Below, piece after piece: positions 56,501-62,500 of a stretch of 64,000 bases of DNA. Source of the stretch: Stieleria varia (GTDB lineage: Bacteria > Planctomycetota > Planctomycetia > Pirellulales > Pirellulaceae); contig NZ_CP151726.1 in the NCBI RefSeq assembly GCF_038443385.1, positions 7,502,001-7,566,000 of the forward strand, read 5' to 3'. The translations under genes and the position numbers were made by a program. Numbering within the stretch: the stretch's first letter is position 1; every line of letters begins with the position of its first letter. The notes beneath the pieces are model-generated. The model was not told the origin of the DNA. It did not search any database and worked only from the letters and a program-made list of their open reading frames with translations.

Positions 56501-59500
56501 AGAATCTTGACGTCGTTGCCGGCACCAGCATCCAGATAATCAACGCCCGCGCCCCCTTCAAGACTGTCCGCATCGGCTCCGCCAAACATCACATCGTTGC
56601 CCGATTGGCCAAGCAGCACATCGCGACCATCCCCAGCGGTTCCATCGACCGACAGTATTCGACCACTAATCGGATCAGCAACAATCGCTGGAGTGATCAA
56701 TATCGTTGGTAGGTAATCCGTCGGAAACGCAGCCTCGGTTTCCGCGAACTGGGGTGGCAGCGTAAAGTCGCTGGTTCCGAGTCGATAGTTGCTCCGCAAA
56801 CCAACGGGCAAGCCGCCGAACATCACGTCATCGCCATCGCCGCCGGTCAGTTGGTCGTCGCCTAGCATTCCGACCAACCAGTCGTTGCCGCCCTCGCCTG
56901 ACAGATCATCGAGGCCGCTTCCGCCGATGACGTCGTCGTCTCCGTCGCCCGCGTCGACTTGGTTGTCCCCGTTGCCGGTAAACACGATGTCACGGCCCGA
57001 TCCCGTGGTAATCTTGTCGTTGCCGTCGGCTTCGGTCAGGTTGTTGGTGCTGGTGATCGGCAATCCGGAAAGGAACAAGATGCTGCCGTCATCGCCGAGA
57101 ACAAAATTGTTGCCATTGCCAGCGGTAATCCGATCGTCTCCTCCTCCGGCGATGATCGCGTCGGCCGCGTTGCCCGTCACAATCGTGTCGTTGCCGCTGA
57201 GTGTCGAGAACTGACTTTCAGCGAACGTCGGCAATCCATTGGCCAGCTGGATGATCCCGCGATCGCCGAGGATCACGTTACGTCCCCCGGTGTCGGTGAT
57301 GAAATCAGATCCGCCGCCGGCGACCACATAGTCGTTGCCGGTTCCCACATTGATCGTGTCGTTTCCGCCAGTTGCGGGCTGAATACTTTGCAACGTTACG
57401 ACGCGTCCACCCGAAAGCGTCACGATCACGTGGTCGCCGCCGATGAAGTTTTGACCTTGTCCGGTCGTGGTGAGCCGATCATCCCCGCCACCACCGAGCA
57501 GAACGTTATTGCCGCCGCCGGCGCTGAGAATGTCGTTTCCGGAGAACGTCGCGATCGTTCGAATCGAGGCGATCGCGCCATCAATGATTTCGATGTTGGC
57601 CGAATCGCCGATCACGAGATTGTCGCCGTTCTTGGCATCAATCGTGTCGGCCCCGCCCATCCCGATCAGCCGATTGTCGTCATCGTTGCCTGTAATGGTA
57701 TCCCCAGCAGACGAACCGGTGACGTCTTCGACGCCGGTCACGGTACCGACTTGATTGTTGCCGTCCAGGGTGACGTTGATGGCGGTTGTCCAAGCCGAGT
57801 AGTCCAGATGATCTCGCAATCCGCCTGCTCCATCGGTTTGCCCGGTGATGGAGGCGCCGGGAAACATTTTGAAAACGTCGTTGGCCGATCCGCCACCGAT
57901 GTTTTCGATCGACGCGAAGTCGACGCGTAGCGCAGTATCTCGCAGCGAGCCTTCGTTTCGAGCGGTGACTTGGTATTCCAACGGAACGTTCACGGTGGCC
58001 GCTTCGATCGCATCGTCGTCATCATTGCCGATCGCGCGAGTTCCGAGAAGTCGTCCGGTCAGTCGTCCCGACGCTGCGATCACAAAACGATCATTTTGAT
58101 CGCCACCAGTGAGATTCTCGAAGCCCACAAAATCGACATCGCCCGCTGAGCCACGGTTGATCCCGTCGAGTGTCCACGTCGTCGACGCGTGGGCACCCAG
58201 CAGGTGATCATTGGTCGCCGTTGAACCAAGAATTTGATCGATCGACGCGAACGTACCAAGGTTGTTGGCCAGGCCGGACTGCAAGTCGACCGTGACCGTG
58301 GTGGTCAGGCGACTGTAATCCAACGTGTCGCGTCCGCCCCGCCCGTCGATCCGACCAATCACGCGATCACTGGGATCAAAGACAAAGGTGTCGTCTTGCT
58401 CACCACCGGCCAGATTCTCGAACCCTTCGAAGAAGAACGAGTTGTTGATGTCACCGCGTCCGATACCGTTCAAATTCCAAGTGTTACGAGCTGCCGATCC
58501 GACGATTTGCCCGACGGTCAGGGTGTCGACGCCACTGCCGGCGATGAATGTTTCAATCCCTTCGGTTTGAACCGTTTCACCGGCTTCATTTTTTCCACCG
58601 TTGACAATATTGGTTCCTGAAGAAACGGACACGCTTCCGAAGGCAACTTCGAGGCTGGTCGTGACGCTCCCAAAATCGAAGATGTCTCCCAGGTTCGCCG
58701 AACCGGTGGCGTTTTCCGGTTCGATGGCGGTGTCAGATCCCCAGTTGTTGCCGAACACATAACGATCACGACCCAAGCCACCGGACAACGTGTCGTTGCC
58801 CAGTCCACCCGTGATCACATCATCGCCGCTGCCGCCCACAAACGTGTCGTCGCCCGCACCGCCGATGAATTGAATCGGAATATCAAACGCTATCTCGCTC
58901 TCATCGACGGTCAGCTTGTCATTGCCGTCGCCTCCAGAAAAGTAGATCTCCGTGACATCAGCGGCCAGGTACGTTCGCACGACCGTGTCCGGATCCGTAT
59001 CGCGATTGGTGTAAAGGAAAGTGACTTCGACCAATTCTTGATCGAAGGTCTCACTGTTTTGGTCCGTGTCGATGATTTTGCGAACCGAGAATTCTTCGTT
59101 CGGATCGTCGCCATAGATCGGTCCGCGGGGTTCCGCATTCTCTCCCGCGAAGAGCATCAGTTGACCGGCCTTCACATCCGAATCGGTCGTTCCCAACTCG
59201 GCGATTCCTGGTGCGGGACAGGAATGACTGAAACTGAACAATTCGACGTTGGCAATATCGATATTGAAGGTCTTGAAAGGAACCTTCAAATACGCTCGCA
59301 AGAACGCCGTGAAGACGCCTGTCGCGTCGAAGACACAGATTCCCGGGAATCCACCCCCGCCTTCGGGACGAAGTTCGAACAAATCAGCGATCTCGTCCAA
59401 GTACAACTTGCCGTCACCGTCCAAGTCGTTCCAGTTCAATCCGATGTCGGCGCGAAGTCCTCCTTCGATGCCCGCACTGATCGGTCCGAACTTCAACGCC

Positions 59501-62500
59501 GCGCCGACGGTGGCTTCCAACCCGATGGAGATCTCATCAATGTCAAAACCTTCGGTCACATTCTCGAGGTCACCGAAATACAATCCGTCAATGATATTTC
59601 CCGTTTTGGCGATGCCTCGGGTATCAAAGCCCAATGAAAAATCAACAGCCGCTTCGAGCGCCGCACCGAATGTGACGTACAGCGGACTGGGGGCAAACGG
59701 AATCGGGCCGAGTTCCATCTTGAAGGGGACATCCAATGACAAGGTCGGAATGTCCCACTGAATCAGATCCGCCTTCTCGCCGGTAAACAGTTTGAAGATA
59801 TTCGATGGATCGGAAAGCAATGGAATCTTGATTCCAAAACCACCGTCACCGTTGCTGTCGGCAGCCCCGGTCAATCGGCTCAGAGCGGATTTCGTTCTTT
59901 TACCCTTCTGGCTGGTTCCCGTTTGTTCAAGAACGCCGGGCGAAATACCGTCCGCCGGTCCCATCCCCACCGAATCGAGCATGCCCGTGTCGACCGCGAT
60001 TTCGGCGTCAGGGTCCGTCAAGTCTGGGCCGCCTTCGGTTGTGATGTAAGTCGCCGTGATCGCGCCGCTGGCGGGATTAGCCAAACGAATTTTGGTCCTG
60101 GCAACGTCTTCGCCGTTTTCTTCGACGGAAAATCGCACGATGGTGAACGCGTCGAATGGAATTTCCACGCCGTCATCGAACACGCGGACATGGGTGCCCG
60201 TCTTGGGATTGCTCGGCAGGCCGTGTTCGTTCTCGCCGAGTCCAGTCGTGCTCGTCGCGGAATTGTTGACCTGAGTCGGTTTGCCGGAAATGTAGAACGA
60301 ACCGAAGTTGATCTTGATGCCATCGGAATCATCCGTTGCCGCCTGAACGACATCGGAGAATTCAAAGATGTTTTGAATCAGTCCAACGACTTGGTTGGCG
60401 ATCTTGGCCGCCTTGAGCGAGCTTTCCGTCACGCCGGTGCCCAAGATACCGAGCGTCAAGAAAGTGATCTTCGGCCCGGAGACCAACTCAGACAGATCGT
60501 TGAGCCCCGGAACGGGTGAAGCCAGGAAATCGATCAGCGGGCGAATCGGGCCGACGTATTCGTTAAACGAGTCAAAGATCGGCTCGATCGTCGTCGAAAA
60601 GATGCTGCCGACGTCGATCGTCGCGTTGCGAATGGCCAGATCCGGAATTCCGCCGCCGACCAAACCGTCACGCACTGTTAACCCGATCGCCCAATCGAGC
60701 GTCAAATCGGCGGAGACTTCCGGCAAACCCTTCAGGTCCGTATTGGCCTTCAGGTTCAAGTCAACGTAAGCCTCCGTTGAGATGCCCGCGTTGAACAACT
60801 GCGTGACCGGCGTCTTGACCAATTCGGTGAACGACAGCCGACCCTTGCCGTCATCGCCCGCTTGGCCTTCACTGGGATTGTTCACATCGATGAAGATGTC
60901 ACCACGCAGTCCTGTGCCTTTGCTGAACCGACCGTCATCACCCACGCTCTCGCTCAGAATGTCGGACTTGTCACCATCCAGGTTATAGTCACGATCATCA
61001 ACGGCTTCGTTCAATAGAGGACCACGCACCAGCGTCAGTCCGCTGTCTGGATCAACGAACAGTCCCGTGCCACCGTCGTTGAGAATCCCGTCACGGTTCA
61101 AGTCCTCAATCGCGTTGCTTTCAGCGATCACGTTCAAGAAAAACAGCTCGCCGGTCAGCGACGTACCGGGTTTCAAGTTGACCTCGGCCTGAAGTGAGAT
61201 TTCTGGCTTGCCTCCGGCCTCAGTCGGCAGACCAATATCCGTGCCTGCACCGCTGGACATCGTGCCGTTCTCGTAGACCACGTTTTCATTGAGCTGGAAG
61301 AAGAAACCCTCTTTCAAGTTGACCCCGATCCCGAACTCAAAGGCGTATTCAAACGCGAGCTCCAACCCGCCTTGCGTTTCGAGTTCAAAGATCAACGCAT
61401 CGACGCCCAGATCGAAATCGACGTCCAACGAATCCCGACCGGCCAAACGCAAGTTGATGAAGAACTCCAGGTCCTCGAAGCTGGTGGTCAGAATGTCCGA
61501 TACAAACACCTCCACATCGCGGAAGTCGGCAACTTCGTTGGCGTTGGAAAGCTCAGGGTCGTCGTGGAACAACGGATCGAGATCCAATATTCCGGCACCC
61601 GCCGGGCCGAGAGCCCGGAAGATCTCTTGCTGAACCCGAGCCACCATGGATTGAATGGAATCGTCGGCCGACTGGATCACGGTTTCCAAATCGTCGATGA
61701 CGCCTCGCAGATCGCCGATAAAACTCTGCCCCAGGTCAACACCGTCACCGATCAACGGCAGCTTTTCGAGAAGGTCCGACTTCAATCCCGACTCAACTGT
61801 ATCGAGAATCGTTCGCGTGCCATCGATGATTTGATCCAGACTCAAATTACCGAGCCCGAGACCCGAACCGGGGTCATTCAAAAAATCCGTGATCCCGCCG
61901 AAACCGAACACTGGCTCCAGCGGGTTCTTTAAGTCCAACCCAACGACAATCGCATCGTCGAGTTGCCCCAAGACGGGAATCTGGCCGTCCAATGAAGCGA
62001 TCGCGACGCCGGACAAATCAAACGTCACCAAATCGGCGGGCGAGTTCGCGAACAGAGCTCGTATCGGAATGCCGCCGATCGTGTTCCCGAAATCGTCCTT
62101 TGAGTTGTTGTCGTTTTGATCGGAATCCAGGCCGATGGTCATGCTGGCCGGATCGGTCGAAGTCGCGTAAAAGACCTTGATCGGACCGGCCGCCGCGGTG
62201 ATCACGGTCAACGTCGTGCCTGTCAACGTGTAATCGCCGCCATCTCCGACGTCACGTCGCAGAACTTTGGCACCGTCATGAACGATGACCTGATCATTCA
62301 GAGGTGTCGCCGCGAGCGTGTACGTTCCCGAACCATTGCCAACGGTTTCGGCATTGCCTTGGCCGAGAAGAAACTGTCCGGCCAGTCCCGCTTTGAAACC
62401 ACCGATGCCGGCTTCCAGTCCCAACTCAGAATCGATGCCGAGCTGAAGCTCGATCGAAGTCGTGTCCAGAATGTAGGGCGTCGCCGAGTCAAAATTGAAT

